Below are positions 63,969-64,000 of a DNA stretch of 64,000 nt, piece after piece (the stretch's first letter is position 1; every line of letters begins with the position of its first letter). Position numbers and translations under genes: made by a program. Source of the stretch: Curtobacterium flaccumfaciens (lineage in GTDB: Bacteria; Actinomycetota; Actinomycetes; Actinomycetales; Microbacteriaceae); contig CP121450.1 of NCBI GenBank assembly GCA_029689965.1, positions 3,720,001-3,784,000 of the forward strand, written 5' to 3'. The notes below the pieces were generated by a model. That model saw nothing but the letters and a program-made list of their open reading frames with translations, was not told where the DNA came from and made no database searches.

Positions 63969-64000
63969 GTTCAGGTCTCCTGACGTCGTCGTCGAGGTGA

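Noticed and set aside
1..64000. tRNA, rRNA, riboswitch and insertion sequences
   Set aside because: No cloverleaf with a GTTCGAATC-type T-arm, no known riboswitch core and no transposase motif were visible by eye; a tool search could still find a degenerate case.

Overview
The window is very GC-rich DNA (about 70%) with GTG starts, ATGA/GTGA stop-start overlaps, actinobacterial ECF and GntR/LacI regulators, Asp23/Gls24 and CsbD stress proteins and many carbohydrate genes. It reads as the chromosome of a Microbacteriaceae actinobacterium, most likely Curtobacterium or a close relative (inference from protein style; a 16S gene or genome comparison would settle it). There are no rRNA or tRNA genes, CRISPR arrays, phage genes or complete IS elements that I can see.

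A key caveat: more than 35 conserved genes are broken by single-base frameshifts. Where I can reconstruct the intended reading, one base is usually missing, mostly from a G or C run (three or four bases where four or five are needed). This is the signature of an unpolished long-read assembly. I annotate these as whole genes and give the approximate break points; I do not call them pseudogenes.

Layout. 1-5.3 kb: end of a probable oxidoreductase, sugar porter, helical hypothetical protein, LysM lipoprotein, pgi. 5.6-9.4 kb: copper operon csoR-copZ-copA with a translationally coupled nitronate monooxygenase. 9.5-13.3 kb: Asp23/Gls24 envelope-stress cluster with CsbD. 13.4-15.5 kb: ECF sigma factor with an overlapping membrane protein, then a small membrane protein and a gamma-glutamylcyclotransferase-like protein. 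15.7-20.6 kb: oleD, oleBC and oleA for long-chain olefin biosynthesis, downstream of a RimK-type ligase (20.6-21.8 kb), with a divergent retropepsin-like protease and serine hydrolase (21.9-23.3 kb). 23.6-29.2 kb: esterase, Lrp with divergent LysE exporter, TetR/MFS pair, YCII protein, second MFS. 29.5-33.6 kb: two-component system and NatAB-like ABC exporter. 33.6-36.7 kb: XRE/DUF2975 pair, YeiH-type transporter, lipoproteins, DUF3892 protein. 37.4-41.3 kb: lower-GC cassette with a WXG100-like protein, a large DUF1023 hydrolase and two paralogous lipoproteins, one on each side. 41.4-45.6 kb: sugar oxidoreductase, isomerase and GPH transporter with divergent TetR. 45.7-49.8 kb: patatin gene behind a tiny leader ORF and hairpin, Nudix, small membrane proteins, GNAT, GrpB and a truncated glyoxalase-like gene. 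49.8-57.1 kb: alpha-1,6-mannan utilisation (secreted GH76 divergent from GH125, ABC importer, cytoplasmic GH76). 57.3-64 kb: GntR/LacI hybrid regulator, GH42 beta-galactosidase and a second sugar ABC importer.

Superimposed on this are several families of intergenic inverted repeats. Family A is a hairpin with conserved outer arms (GGACTGGAGGC and its complement) and variable interiors, in at least eight places, mostly between convergent genes. Family B has three copies, one of them inside the coding linker of oleBC. Families C, D and E are other composite palindromes. Tandem repeats occur at 57.1 kb (18 bp x 8), 31.4 kb (35-36 bp) and 26.8 kb (GGTGGC x 7, coding).
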